From the NCBI GenBank assembly GCA_026545225.1, contig CM048850.1:2418001-2482000 (forward strand): 64,000 nucleotides of DNA, in the 5' to 3' direction. Under the pieces are notes generated by a model that made no database searches, had not been told where the DNA came from, and saw only the letters and a list, made by a program, of their open reading frames with translations. A program made the translations under genes and the position numbers. Shown here piece by piece: positions 34,112-46,640 of the stretch (its first letter is position 1; every line of letters starts with the position of its first letter). The stretch comes from Cornus controversa (lineage: Eukaryota > Streptophyta > Magnoliopsida > Cornales > Cornaceae).

Positions 34112-36123
34112 AGGACGATCTAGTATTGGTGGTTTCACGGTGGGGGTAAGGTCAGACATTTTATTTTGCATATTATTATTATTATTATTATTCTTTTTAT
34201 TATTTTTATTTTTTTATTTTTGTTATTATTTATTTATTTATTTATTTATATTTATATGTATTTCTATAAGATACAAAGTTTTAAATTCAATACATACATA
34301 AATAATAATAATAAAAAAATATTTCCGTCCATTCCCTGACTATGTCTGTAGTACCAAGTATCTATTTTGTCATATGTTAGATAAAGTTGATAATTTCTGC
34401 TTTTTTAAAGTCTGGTTTCAATATCCAATACTGTCGAGATTACTTCAACACAATATGGCTTTACTAAGGAAAGGCAGTCCCTTTGTACTCTATACGTTAG
34501 AGTATCTAGATAATCAATATCTTATCACATATGTATCTTAGAAAATTGAGAACCACCAGTTCAGAGAATGTCGACACAAAAAAAAAAAAAAAACTTTAGT
34601 TACTTGTTTTCTCCATGTTCGTTTTTTATATTTCTTATTATGAACCCATTCATTTCACTTTATTTGTATAGTGGTGTCTTTTGACAGGATGTTGCACCCA
34701 AGTTTGGGGGGGAACACCATTGTTAACTTCCAGCTACTGGTTTGCCATCTGTCCACTCCCCTATTCATGGTAATATCGTTCTGACTCTTATCTATATTTC
34801 TTCTCCTTTTACATTGAGGACACTGTACTATTCAAGTTTGGGGGTAAGGCGATACATTTCTTGTGTTTTAAATATGAAGGTGAAATAGTGGCATGTTTTA
34901 GATAATTTTTATTTTATTTTATTGATTTTTAGGAATTGTTTGGTAGTTTCTTTTTATAGGTTGTTTTGTTTTAACATCAATCAAGAGTTTAATATTTTAT
35001 GTAGGTTCTTGACTTGAAATTGTAGAGTATGTGTAAAATTTCTAGAAACTATGGTTTGAATGCAGTGGTTTAAGTCGTTATTTGCATTGACATGACTTGG
35101 AGTGGTTGACTATAGTTTTGTTCACAATTCACACGCACACTAGTAGAGTTAGTGGGGTTTGTACTTGGCTTTGAGTATCAATTATGTGTGCTGAATATAA
35201 GTCGGTATCCCTTGAGAATAAACATTTTAAACATGCTACACTTGTAAAAATATATATATATATATATATAAAATAAATAAATAAAAATAAAAATAATAAT
35301 CCTATGGTTTGTGGCCGTTTTGGTTCGAGTTATTAGGTCCCTCGAGGTATCTTGAAACCTAGTGCCCTAAAGCCATTTGGTTTGGGAGTCACAGGCTGAA
35401 AGCTCGCTACATGGACCAATTCATAAGCCTAATAAACCTAGGCATTGCGTTATTGGTTAGTCTATGGTTTGTGGTCGTTTTGATTCGAGTTATTAGGTCT
35501 CTCGAGGTATCTTGAAACTTGGTGCCCTAAAGCCATTTGGTTTGGGAGTCATAGGCTGAAAGCTCGCTACATGGATCAATTCGAAAACCTAATAAACCTG
35601 GGCATTGCACAACCATATATATATATATATAAAACAATTTACATGTGTTTATGTTTTGAGTGATACATTCAATAAGGGGATCCAATAAATTGAAGGGACT
35701 TATAATTGCTCACTTAGGGTCGAGTTAAACCACACTGATGAATGCTAGTTCACTTTTCATGAGGGGGCTAGAGTTAGTTTCTTTGAGTTGTGATTGATGT
35801 AAATTTTGTGTGAGAACCACTGTTTTGAATTATGAGATTTAGGGATTTGAAAATATTCTTGAATGCAAGTCTTTTAACTACATTTTGTAGTCTTCGTCTT
35901 GATTCAAGTTTGAGACAAGAATTTTGGCATGTTTGTGGGTAACATCTCTGGAAACTCTCACGAGACTTTACTTGTCCACTAAGGGTAACCTAGGGGTTTA
36001 AAAGGCTTGTTGCATACGCTAAATGCAATCGGATCTCCCACGAAAGAGGAAGTAGTTTAGTTGTTTTACTTCATTTTTAGTTTTGTATTGCTAAGAGACT
36101 AGCAATTTGTAAGTTTGGGAGTG
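34112..36123 (+). other. A 3' non-coding region with a duplicated block and purine tract
   Basis: No gene. It contains (TTA)n/(TTTA)n runs near 34175-34260, a ~160-bp block duplicated in tandem (about 35302-35461 and 35462-35613; core GGTTTGGGAGTCA and GAAAGCTCGCTACATGGA), and TA microsatellites at about 35251-35269 and 35616-35629. It ends in a purine-rich tract TTTGGGAGTG directly before the 3' LTR. The motif AAGTTTGGGGG recurs near 34700 and 34835. Parts are conserved in B1 39007-40300 on the other strand. Confidence 0.7.
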
Positions 36124-37501
36124 TGATAAGTAATGAATATTGCATATTCAATATCCCTAAATTATATGAATTAGTGTCTTAGTAATATTTCTTTCATGTT
36201 TTTATTAATAATTTTAATCTTTTTATAATTTCAGGTGATGAAGGGTAATTCTGATTAATAATGGTGAAATCAGGCTACAAATGGTACTCATTTAGTTATC
36301 ACTGAAGCTTGACCCATGAGAGATATGTTTATCTTGAAGATCCAAACTAAATGGACTGAAGAAATGAGTTAGAAATAAATTTAAATGAAGAAAAGGAGCA
36401 CGGGCCCATTCGCATTGAAGATTGGGCCAATTCAGGCCTAAAAAGTCCTGGACCCGTGTTGGTATTCAGACCATAACTCTGTACACAATTGTTAAAATGA
36501 CCCAAACTCCTAAGATGGTTGAAGGAAATTCAATTCTGTATAATTTCATATTTCACAAAAATTTCCTAAAACGGAGGTTTAAGGCAACTTTCTGCCCTAT
36601 TTGCGCAGCTGCCACTTTTTGGGCGCAAATGCCACTTTGAGAGGCGCAAGTGCCATTTTTTTATGCGCCACTTTGGGGAGGCAAAGTGTTCCGTGGATTT
36701 TGTTTCGCAAAGTAAAAATGATGAAAAGGGAAAAACTAGGGTATTCTGGAGGGGAGAAATACAGAGGCGATTTCATCATCGTTCACGCTTGGACATTCGA
36801 TGATGAGTGGCTAAACACGATTCCGAGAAAGTGATGTAACCCTAACCTATCTTTCAATGTTTTAAATTGTATATTAATTTGGAGATTATTTATTTTATGC
36901 ATTGATTGTATAACTGAGACACAAACAACAGCTGTGCTGTTAGTTTTAAATTGAATGTATTGATTTATTGCACATTTATTCTTGTTCTTATAGAATGAAT
37001 TCAAATTTGCAATGATTAGGGTTTGGTTCTTTTCAATTTTTGTGATTTTGTTAAGACAGGTTATACAATAGTTTTCACATATCGTTCAATTTAGATTTTT
37101 GATAATTCGTACTAAGCAAAGATGGGTTATCAGATCATTAGTTAGTCAGATGTATAGGCCATGCTAAGCGAAGACGAGTTATGCTTAATTGAATGTTGAA
37201 CGAATTCTCTTGATAGAATTGAATTGGGCTTGTAGCCATTCTTTTCTAAATGTATAGAGTAAACGTCCCAAATTAGTATAATTGTCATTGTTAGAGGGTT
37301 AGTGGTGAAGTCAGTTCCCAGGACCTTCTCTTCCTGATTAAATTTCATAACACCAATTTATAAAAATCTTTAATTTTCTCAATTAATTTCAAGATCAAAC
37401 ATCAACAATTGTTTTTCAATTATTTTAGAATTAATTCAAAGACTGAGTAACATAACAATTCAACCTTGCAAGTCCTTGAGGTTCGACACCCTCTATATAG
37501 C
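36124..37501 (+). repeat. 3' LTR of A, truncated by insertion of B1
   Basis: Starts TGATAAGTAATG. It matches the 5' LTR up to CCCTCTATATAGC (37501), where the B1 LTR begins. The missing end (CTTGTCCTACGAGGACTCG… to ATCA in the 5' LTR) should lie right of the window. Confidence 0.88.
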
Positions 37502-39006
37502 TGATTCGTGTGTGAGTGTGACTCAAAAAGTATATCAATTAAAAATTACCACACTTCGCAATAGAATGAATTCTTTGCAGAATAGGGCTATCGAAAGGGG
37601 TGTCGAACCTCAGGGATTATGGTCTGATGAGTTGGAATACGGAATTAATTCTAATTAAATTTAAGAGAAAAGAATTCTAATTTTTAAACTAATTAAAAAG
37701 TAAAATAAAATAAATCAAAGTAATTAGAAAGTAAAGATAATATGAGAGAAATCTAGGGTATTTGACTTCACCACTAATTCCACAATCAATGGTCAATTGA
37801 ATCAACTATGGGGAATTACATCATGGATAAGTGGTGTCGGTGGCTACAAGCTCACCTTCATCCGTCAAGAAGATAACATATGATTAAGGCTAAGTCATGG
37901 ACTATCTTCGATTAGCATGGGCCATCTGCCTAACTACTATAATCTAGGGTGCAGTGTGGTTCATCTTCTCTAGGCATAATCCATCAAAGCTTTTAATGAT
38001 ATATTCAGTGATTACCATTGTGTAATAATCGCTCACATGATCACAGAAAATAAGAGAGATTGAGTTCAATAACAACAACTAAATATCTAAGACAAGATAA
38101 GAAATCATTGAAACTGAATTTACAAGACTTTTATTGCTAAATTCTATAATAAGAATCCTCTAAATTACACAATCTATGCATATATATAAAGGTCCCCAAT
38201 AATTAAAACAATCAAACCATTGATGCTTTGTTAGGGCTACATCAAAACCCTAGTGGATGAACTAGCCGCTCATGGTAGAAGAAGAAGCTTCAACTGTTAA
38301 GGAAGAAGGCATAATCTTCACGAATTATGCGTATAAATTCGTTCTCCAATGGCTCTGCAAAGTATGTCTTCTGTTCTGTCCTCAGCCCTCTCAGACTCTC
38401 CAATCTCTGTAATCACCTCCCAACTCAGCCTCCAATTCTTCACTTTATGTCCCAAGAGAATACACCAAAATCCTAATCCAATTAGGAATTAATTAGGTTT
38501 TCCCGCAGCACTAATCAGGTGGGTTTTTCCTGTTGACATTCAGCCCAACTTTTGACCGACTAGAAGTCCGATTCACGAAATTTTCATGAAATACAAAAGT
38601 GTGCAGAATGAAATTTCATTAAACCTAATTAAAAATTAAGTCGATTTGAGGCTCAAAAATAAGACTTCTGGTCCGTTTTCCAAAATGGGATTAAGACTGT
38701 ATTATGCGCAGATTTGGGCTTCAGGTCCGAAACCTTCTTAAGTAACTATAATTCTCTTGAACCTCTTCTTTGTGATTATTTGAGTTGAAATAAATGGTTG
38801 AATGAATCTCCTTTATATAGGCTTCCTCTAACCATCTTGGATGTCTTATTTAAAAGCCCAAAATCATGGTTTTAACTGAAATAATCATTAAGGCCCTGAA
38901 AATATAGAAAACACTAAAATAAAGTAAAATAACATAATAATCTATCACAAAGAGAATAAAATACATAAGTTAAGAGGCTAGAATGCGTAACATTCCACGC
39001 CTATCA
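37502..39006 (-). repeat. 3' LTR of B1
   Basis: 1505 bp. It matches B2 62016-63523 along its full length, and 46641-46954. The right edge at ATCA is followed by CACCCCTAAACTTA, the reversed purine tract. It contains a short frame antisense to the element (from ATG near 38272) that is also present in B2. Confidence 0.88.
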
Positions 39007-40620
39007 CACCCCTAAACTTACATATTGCTAGTCCCTTAGCAATAGATTAAAACAAAACTAAAATAAAGAAACTACTAAACACTAACTAAACTACCCAACT
39101 CCACTTTCGTGGGAGAAACGATTGCATTTAGCATATGCAACAAGCCTTTAAACCCCTAGGTTCCCCCTAGTGGACAAGTATAGTCTTGTAAGGGTTTCCA
39201 GAAATGTTACCCACAAACATTCAAAATTCTGTTTCAATATTAATTCAAGAAGAAGATTACAATACATAGTTACAAACTTGCATTCAAGAATAATTTCAAA
39301 CTTTCAAATTCTATTATTCAAATCAATGGTCCCCACACATAATTTACATCAATATATCTCAAAGCAACTAACTCTAGCTTCCTCATGTAAAGTGAACTAG
39401 CAGTCCTCTCATTTAGCATAACCCAGCTCTGAATATATTAAGGCACATACCCCTTCAACTCATTAGCTCCCCTTATTGAAATCATACTTCCAAACGTGAA
39501 TATATGACTTTTTCATTTTTTTTTCAATTCTTTTTTTTTCATTGCTTTATTGGTTGTGCAATGTCTTGATCTATTAAGCTTTTCTGAAAGATCCATGTAG
39601 CAAGCTTTCAGTCAGTGACTCCCAAACTAGATGGCTGTAGGACACTAGGTTTAAAGATACCCCGAAGAACCTAATTACTTGAATCAATCAGGCTACAAAT
39701 CAAGACAACCAATGCTCATCTTTTCTCACCCTTTCACCATTCTTTTTGAGGCATAGAGGCCCGGTTACTCATGAAAATGATCAAATTGATTTGCTTATTC
39801 CACATATATTTCTTTTTCTTCCCTTTTTTTTCTTTTTCATTGAAGTCAAGTAAAACACATCATCGGTACTCATTCTCAAGAGATACGAATTAATATCAAG
39901 CATATGTAACAAAATAACTCAGAGCATAAGTTTATACCTCACAAGATTATGCTAGTGTGTCTGTGTATGTAAGGAAACTAAAACTAATTACTCCAAAACA
40001 TATCAAAGCAAACCATGATTAAAACCACTTAATTTAAACCATAGTTTTCAAAAATTTAAAACATACTCAAAAATTGCAAGTTAAGCACCTACATAAGGTA
40101 CTAATCCCCTGAATGATGTCAAAATATTCTATTTAAAAAAATAATAATAAAATAAATAAATAAACTAAGAAAATAAAATAACCAAAAATCCTAAAACAAG
40201 AAGAATTTCACAAAAATTTCCCCCATAATGCAATAAGCACAAAAATAGGCATCGCCTCACCCCCAAACTTAAACTGTACATTTTCCTCAATGTACACCTA
40301 ATTAAAGCATAGAGAAGAGTAAGAACAATGTTACCAGAAACCCGGACTAGTGGAAAGAAAATAGAGCACACCAATAGAAGGAAGGGAATGCAAGCAGACC
40401 CCCAAACTTGGATGTTACAACCTGTCAAAACAAACCACTATACCCCAAAGATCAAGTGAATAGTATGGGTGAAAATAAATATGAAAGAGAAAAATCCTAA
40501 AAAAAATTTTTGTTTGTTTTTTTTTTATAATAACAAAAATCTAACTACAGAAAGAAAAATAAAACTAAAAATAAAAATAAAAACTGAGAATAAAATGAAA
40601 TAAAAAAGATAGTTACCTTC
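39007..40620 (-). other. B1 3' non-coding region
   Basis: No gene. It includes a block (about 39541-39700) whose reverse complement matches the duplicated block of A: GTTTGGGAGTCACTGACTGA and AAGCTTGCTACATGGATC. The stretch 39105-39200 also matches A near 35960-36060 (TTAAACCCCTAGGTT, GATTGCATTTAGC). CCCCAAACTT words at 40258-40270 and 40398-40409 are the complements of the TTTGGGGG words of A. Confidence 0.65.
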
Positions 40621-40623
40621 CTA

Positions 40624-41846
40624 TCAAGGATGTGGTGGTGACTGAGCATCCGGATCCAAGTTCGCCTGGCGCATCAGTGAACGCAGCATCCTTCTCATCT
40701 CTAGTTGATCCTGGCGAGTGTCACGAAAGTGATTCGCCATCTCAGTCCTCATTGCTCCAAACTGTGTGAATACCTCGGTCTGTAGGGTGCTAAACTGGGC
40801 GGTCAACCCAGCAATCTGTCCCTCTAAATAATGATAATCATGGCCACCAGCTTGTGCATGTACCTCATCTTCCTCTGCTTCCATGTCCTCTGGATCTTCC
40901 ACCGGTGGTGGTATATCTACAGGTTCCCCTCCCTAGGCCAATTGAGACACTTCACCAGGCGCAGCTATGACTCTCTGATGCATATGAGATTGGCTCAAAT
41001 TCCAGTCATGTGTGCCATAATGAATATCACGTGGAAAGGCAAGCTCATCCTCATGGACTGCATACCCCTGTGCAATAAGCAACTGATGAATGATAGTAGG
41101 GAATGGAAACTCCCAGTCACTTGCATTGTCTGGTGCCTTGGCCATAACTTTGGAATAGAACTTTTCCATCTGGCCCTAGACAATCTGTGGGAATGACAGC
41201 CAATGCCCAAAATGTATGGCATATAAAGATCTAAGGAACTCTTGATGTCTCTCGGTTTTATGTCCAATGGGATATATATTCTTGAGCAAAACAGCATCAA
41301 GGAACCATAAGTGATTTGCCATAGAAGACTTGGAAGCTACATTCCTTTTCGGGCTGGAAAATTGGTTAGCACACAAACGTGCAACCAAATTACCCACTGA
41401 CAAATCATCAGGTAGAAGAGTATAGATATGAGTCAAATCATCTGGGCACTCATGAGGACAACCCATGGCAATAGCAATGGATGACATATCCGCCTGAACT
41501 AATGTCCCATCTACTAAAGAAATAAGCACATTCCGCTCATCAGGTTTTGGCATTAAGTTCTGATAAAATACCTTGACAAACCTCGGGTAGATAGTAGTAG
41601 AGAGTGGAACAAAAATCGATGCTGACCTACGATGACGGATGCTAGAAATCCCCCATCGTGTCTCAGGAAGCATACCATAGAGTTCGGTATGTCAAACGTT
41701 GTTTCAAAGTTCAAGGCCCTTAGATGCCATCGCTCATGAATACCATCTCGGCGAGATCTTGAGGAACTGGGTGTTGGATCATGCCTTGCTCGGCGAGGAT
41801 TGCGTGAACTTGAAGCACCTTGGTGACTTGCTCTCTTTGGTGCCAT
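40624..41846 (-). pseudogene. Third ORF of B1, downstream of pol (broken)
   Basis: Starts MAPKRASHQGASSSRNPRRA with a basic, Ser-rich N-terminus. It changes frame near 41670-41700, runs through TIYPRFVKVFYQNLMPKPDE and WLSFPQI, meets stops near 41177 and 40935, and ends with YHYLEGQIAGLTAQFSTLQ and a coiled-coil-like C-terminus (FGAMRTEMANHFRDTR). It is homologous to the third ORF of A. No membrane segment is visible. The function is unknown. Confidence 0.6.
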
Positions 41847-42289
41847 AGAAATAGAAAAAATTTGGTTGAGGAATTAAACCAAACACTTGGCGTGCACAAT
41901 AAAAGTGTATCCTTCAACCTCCTCTTTTCAGCACTTTTTTCACCCAAATTGAACAATTGAATCCACCAATGATATCCCCCAAAATTGGTCTTCAAAATCC
42001 CTCTAAAAGATTTGCACAATTTGGCCAAAGAAAAACTTCACTTACTTTGATGTAGAACTTGAAAAGTGAGAGTTTCCTTGAGAACTAGTGATGATCAATC
42101 CAGTTTTGATGTTGATGTTGGTGATGATCATTGATAATTATTTGTTCGAGAATCACCAATTGAAGAAATAAATTCCCGGTTGTAGTAGGACTTAAATTGG
42201 AACTCAAAGAGGTCAAGGAAGCAAGTAGTAGCATCAAAATAGGAGAGGTGGGCTTTAAATAGCAAGAATTTTCGGGCAGCCCCATGTTT

Positions 42290-42470
42290 ACCCTTGGGTG
42301 ATCGATCCCCCCAGCCATGGGTGATCGATTGCCCAACTACTAGTGGTCCTCCTTGAAAAATATCAATGGGCGATCGATCCCCCTTCTGTTGGCCTGTTTG
42401 ACCCTCCATCGCCCAAGGTCGACAGAGACATGTATTTTTGGAGTCTCCATCGCCAAGGTCGACCGAGAGC
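42290..42470. repeat. Cluster of GATCGATC palindromes and GGTCGACC words in the B1 spacer
   Basis: GGGTGATCGATCCCCC (42296-42311), GGGTGATCGATTGCCC (42319-42334) and GGGCGATCGATCCCCC (42368-42383) are followed by two copies of CATCGCCCAAGGTCGAC-type sequence near 42407 and 42448. The cluster lies between integrase and the third ORF. The rest of 41850-42710 is non-coding. Confidence 0.85.
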
Positions 42471-42710
42471 TCATTTTTTCATCCGTCTTGAGTCCAAATA
42501 CCTCGGTACACCTCTTGGCATCCTCCGAAAGCAACTTATACATCAAAAACTCAAAGAAAAAATATTAAAACGCAACTAGAATTGAAAGAGAACTTAAGAA
42601 AACTAAAATTAAAAATCAAAATCAAAGAAAACTAAAGAAATTAAAGGTTAGAAATACATACAAAACCTACAATTTAATGTCCGTAGGAGATGATCAACTC
42701 TCCGAAAGGA

Positions 42711-44050
42711 TTAAGTCGGATAGACGGGATCCGTCAAGTCGACGGACTCTACGTCTCTTCTTGGCACAAATCCTTCCACACAGTGCTTCAACCTTTGCCC
42801 ATTTACTTTCATCAAAGTATTATCTCGAAAGCTTCGAATTTCCACAGCACCGTGAGGGAAAATCGAAATAATCTGGAATAGTCCATCCCACCTTGAACGC
42901 AATTTGTGGGAAATAACCGAAGGTTTGAATTGAAGAGCCACACTTTATCACTTGGAGAGAAGGACTTTCGTGAGATATGTCAATCATGGAACGCCTTCGT
43001 CCTTTCTTTGTAAATTCGTGAACTTTCATAAGCATCACATCTAAACTCTTCCAATTCATTCAATTACAACTTTCTCTCTTCTCCAGCTCTTTTTGCATCG
43101 AAATTGAATTTTCGGATTGCCCAGAGTGCCTTATGCTCAATCTCTACTGGAAAATGACATGCTTTCCCATACACTAACCGATATGGTGACATACCGATAG
43201 GGGTCTTGTAAGCAGTCCGATATGCCCATAGTGCCTCACTCAGTCATAATGACCAATCTCTTCTATCCGGTCTCACTGTCCTTTCGAGAACATGCTTAAT
43301 TTCTCGGTTGGGCAGCTCTACATGCCCACTTGTCTGAGGATGGTAAGGTGTTGCCACCTTATGTGTCACTGAATATTTAGCAAGCAAACCTCTTAGGAAT
43401 TTATTACAAAAATGAGAGCCACCATCACTGATCAAGGCTCGAGGAATTCCGAATCGACTAAGAACATTTTCATGCATGAACTTGATTACTACTTTGTGAT
43501 CATTGGTTCGAGTTGCAATGGCCTCCATCCATTTGGAGATATAATCTACACCAACCATAATGTACTCGTAGCCAAAAGAGGGTAGAAAGGGTCCCATGAA
43601 ATCAATTCCCCAAACATCGAAAATTTTAACCACCAGAATGGGGCTCATTGGCATCATATCTCGCCTCGACATTGAACCCAATCTTTGATAGCGATCACAA
43701 GTTTTACAAAAAATATATGCATTATGAAATAGAGAAGGCCAAAAGAATCCACATTGAAGTACCTTTGCTGCTGTCTTCCTTGCACTGAAGTGGCCTCCAC
43801 GTGCTAATAAGTGGCAGAACTTGAGAATATCTTGAAACTCATGGTCTGGGACACATCGCCGAATAATCTGATCTGGACAATATTTAAATAACTCTGGATC
43901 CTCCCAAAAGTAATGATGAACTTTAGAGAAGAATCTATCACGTTCTCGCTTGGTCCAGTCTCGTGGCACTTTTCCCGTGGCTAAATAATTCACAATATCA
44001 TGGTGTGGAGTTGTCGGATACTCTAAACAATTGTTCACCCTGAAGTGTTT
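42711..44050 (-). pseudogene. B1 integrase
   Basis: Open from 44038 to 43244 with the HHCC motif (FCHLLARGGHFSARKT … CKTCDRYQ), first Asp in GIDFMGPF, second Asp in ALISDGGSHF and the Glu in GHVELPNREIK, so the DDE triad is intact. A stop follows at DWSL (43241-43243). The C-terminal part continues in pieces to 42711 ([15 protein letters not shown], ELEEFRCDAYES-like). The start reads QLFRVSD in another frame, as in A just after RNase H. Confidence 0.85.
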
Positions 44051-44240
44051 TGGAATGTGTAGTGGATATAGAATTTACCACAATGGTAGAAACGTGATCT
44101 TAGAACACCTTTTTTTCCTTCTATTTTTCTTGCACCTTTATTTCATCTGTAGATTCAAACACATCCGCAGAATCCATGAAGAAGACATTAGTCTGATCTG
44201 GAGGATTCTCAATAGCATTGAAAATATTAAGCTTAACCTT
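44036..44240 (-). other. Deletion junction: RT and RNase H missing from B1
   Basis: Protease-linker sequence (KVKLNIFNA, near 44219-44242) and the start of integrase (EQLF, near 44036) are only about 200 bp apart. In A the same landmarks (KVRLNVFNA near 28483 and DEQLF near 30341) are about 1.85 kb apart. The bases between, 44050-44120, match neither RT nor RNase H. Confidence 0.8.
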
Positions 44241-44610
44241 CATGTTGCCAAATGAAATATCCATAATCCCCGACCTACAATTTATGCAAGCATCAGCAGT
44301 AGCTAAGAAAGGTCGACCAAGGATCACTGGAATGTGCCTCTTTGGATTATGAACCGGCTCAGTGTCAAGCATAATAAAATGAATAGGAAAATATAACTTG
44401 TCCACTTTAATGAGCACATCTTCAATGATTTCTCGGGGTTGCTTTGTTGATCTGTCTGCAAATTGCAATACCACCGAGGTAGGCTTCAATTCTCCCAAAC
44501 CCAATTATAAGTAAACTGAATAGGGTAACAAATTCACACTTGCACCCAAATTAAGAAGAGCTTTATCAACATGGTGCTCCCCAATGATGCATGAGATAGT
44601 TAGGGCACCA
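44121..44610 (-). pseudogene. B1 protease with active-site Asp changed to Asn
   Basis: The active-site line reads LLNLGASVNLLPYS where A has LLDLGASVNLIPY; the catalytic Asp codon has become AAT. An in-frame stop follows at 44505-44507. Downstream are RPFLATADACINCRSGIMDI and the linker to 44121. It is therefore inactive on two counts. Confidence 0.8.
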
Positions 44611-44660
44611 GGATCTTTGTACTTGGAAGGAGTGCACTGTTGAATTATAGAACTCACTTG

Positions 44661-46495
44661 TTATGGCAGCATCACTTTCTTTGGCACATGGTTTTTAGAA
44701 TGCCTTTTCTGAGTGCACAAGTCCTTCAAAAATTTAGCATAAGGAGGGATTTGCTTGATGGCATCAAGGAGTGACAAATTAATCTTCACTTGTCGAAACA
44801 CCTCCATCATGTCATACAGCTTGTCCCCTTGCTTCCCCAATTTAGATGCTTCAAGGAAACGTTGTGGGAAAGGAGCCTTGGGCTCATAAGGAATTTCAGC
44901 ACTTGGACTTGTGGTCACTTTTTTTTCTTCTTTCTTCTCACCCACTTTATTATCAATTATTTTTCCACTCCTCAAAGTGGTAATGGCTTGAACTTGCTCA
45001 TGGTGTGGGTTGCTTGTGGAAGCTTGCATCGCTCTTGGATTAGCAATTAGTTGGCTAGGGAGCTTCCATTCTTCTCTTCTACTTAATGAAGTAGCAAGCT
45101 GTCCAAATTGAGATTCCAGTTTGGCAATGGATTGAGAATGAGAGTGCACTAGCTGAACTGTAGATTGTACTGTTGCTGCAGTAGCTTGCACTGTCTCTAT
45201 AAGAGAATCAAGCTTATCAAATTTGGACAAGGTAAGTGTCAGCTTGTCTTCAATAGCAGAAATTCTTTACGCCATAGGACTTTGTGTTTGATATTGCTGT
45301 TGAGGTACAAAAGTCCTAGGTTGATATGATGGTTGCATTGTTGCCCCTTGGTTATTGTAGGAAAAACCAGGATGATTCCTCCATGTGGGATTGTAAGTAT
45401 TACCTCATGGAGGATTCATTGGTCCAGTGAATGTAGCTTGGACTTGCTCATGTTGAACATTAGAAAATTATCCCATTGAAGGACAATTACTCACATTATG
45501 CATAGGACTAGAGCAAAATTCACAAGGGCCTAGCAATGAAGAATTTGGAGCAGAAGGAGTTTGATTGGCAGCCATAATTGCTGCTACCTTCTGTGCAATT
45601 AAATCAATGTCAGTTGGCATTGCTTCTGAAGCACCAACCTCAAAAATCCCATTAGTCTTCCTTGTAGTGGCAGGTCTGCTAGAACGAGTAGAGGACACAT
45701 GTTGTAGAGAGTTGTCACTAAGATTTTCAAATAAGGTCCATGCCTCTTCTTCACTCTTCAACATATAAGTACCTCCACAAGATGCATCAACCATCTATCT
45801 GTTGGCTTCTGTCAGCCCTTCATAAAAACTCTGCACTAGTTGCCACTTAGGAACTTAATGATGGGGACACTTCCTAAGAAGGTCCTTGAATCTTTCCCAT
45901 GTCTCATAAAATTATTCCCCCTCATGTTGGGAGAAACCAGTGATATCACGTCTAAACTGATTGGTCTTCCCTATTAGAAAATACTTCTTGAGAAACTCAT
46001 GTTGCATTTGAGTCCAAGTCGTGATAGAACCTGCCGGTAGAGAATTGAACCAATACTTTGCTTTGTCTTTTAGGGAGAATGGAAAAGTCTCATTTTGAAA
46101 GCATCTTCAGAGAAGTTATGGATTTTGGTAGCTGAGCACACTTCAATGAAGTCATCCAGATGCTTGTAAGGGTCTTCTTGAGTCAGCCCAAAATAAGATG
46201 GTAGCATCTGAATAATGCTGGACTTGATCACATAATTCTGTGTTGTGACATTAGGCAGTTGAAAACCCGTTGGTGATGCATATGTCTCAGGAACATAGTA
46301 GTCCCTAAGCAATCTAGCCCTTTCTCCATCAGCATTAGGAACAAGGTTGTTATTCCTCTCTTCTGCCATGTCTTCAATTAATTCTTCCTCTTGCACAATG
46401 GTATCAACAGGGATGTTCCTTTGTTGTCTAAGAGTACGTTCAGGCTCAGTATCAAGAGGTATCAAAGGATCAGCTATAGAACGACGACCTTGCAT
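44661..46495 (-). pseudogene. B1 gag (broken)
   Basis: Starts near GRRSIADPLIPLDTEPERTL and runs to 46070. It continues after a frameshift with DASCGGTYMLKSEEEAWTLF (45794-45468), including a CCHC knuckle CEFCSSPMHNVSNC, then ATSLSRREEWKLPSQL and AIKQIPPYAKFLKDLCTQKR (45230-44661). It is homologous to A gag block by block. Several stops (for example 45465-45467 and near 45268) separate the pieces. Confidence 0.82.
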
Positions 46496-46616
46496 ATATT
46501 TGCCAAAAGCACCTGAAAAGAAAACAAAAACAAAATTAAAAACAAAATATAAAAATTTCCTAAACTAAAAATCCAATTAAAATTAATTCTGTAAAATCCA
46601 ATCAATCAAATAGATA

Positions 46617-46635
46617 ATCTCCGGTAACGGCGCCA
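46617..46635 (-). promoter_or_regulatory. Primer-binding site of B1
   Basis: The reverse strand reads TGGCGCCGTTACCGGAGAT, five bases from the LTR end. It differs from the A site (TGGCGCCGTTGCCGGGGA) at two positions, both G to A. Confidence 0.82.
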
Positions 46636-46640
46636 AAAAT

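Larger units (their letters stand above)
24524..37501 (+). mobile_element. Athila/Tat-like Ty3/gypsy retrotransposon A, 3' LTR interrupted by B1
   Basis: Order: 5' LTR, primer site, gag, protease, RT, RNase H, integrase, spacer, third ORF, 3' non-coding region, purine tract, 3' LTR. LTRs begin TGATAAGTAATG and end ATCA. It is inserted in G2 pol after CCTAC (24519-24523). In the first ~485 bp the two LTRs differ at about 19 positions by my count, mostly transitions. All coding parts carry stops and frameshifts, so this copy cannot make its own proteins. The last part of the 3' LTR is displaced by B1 and lies beyond the window. Confidence 0.88.
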
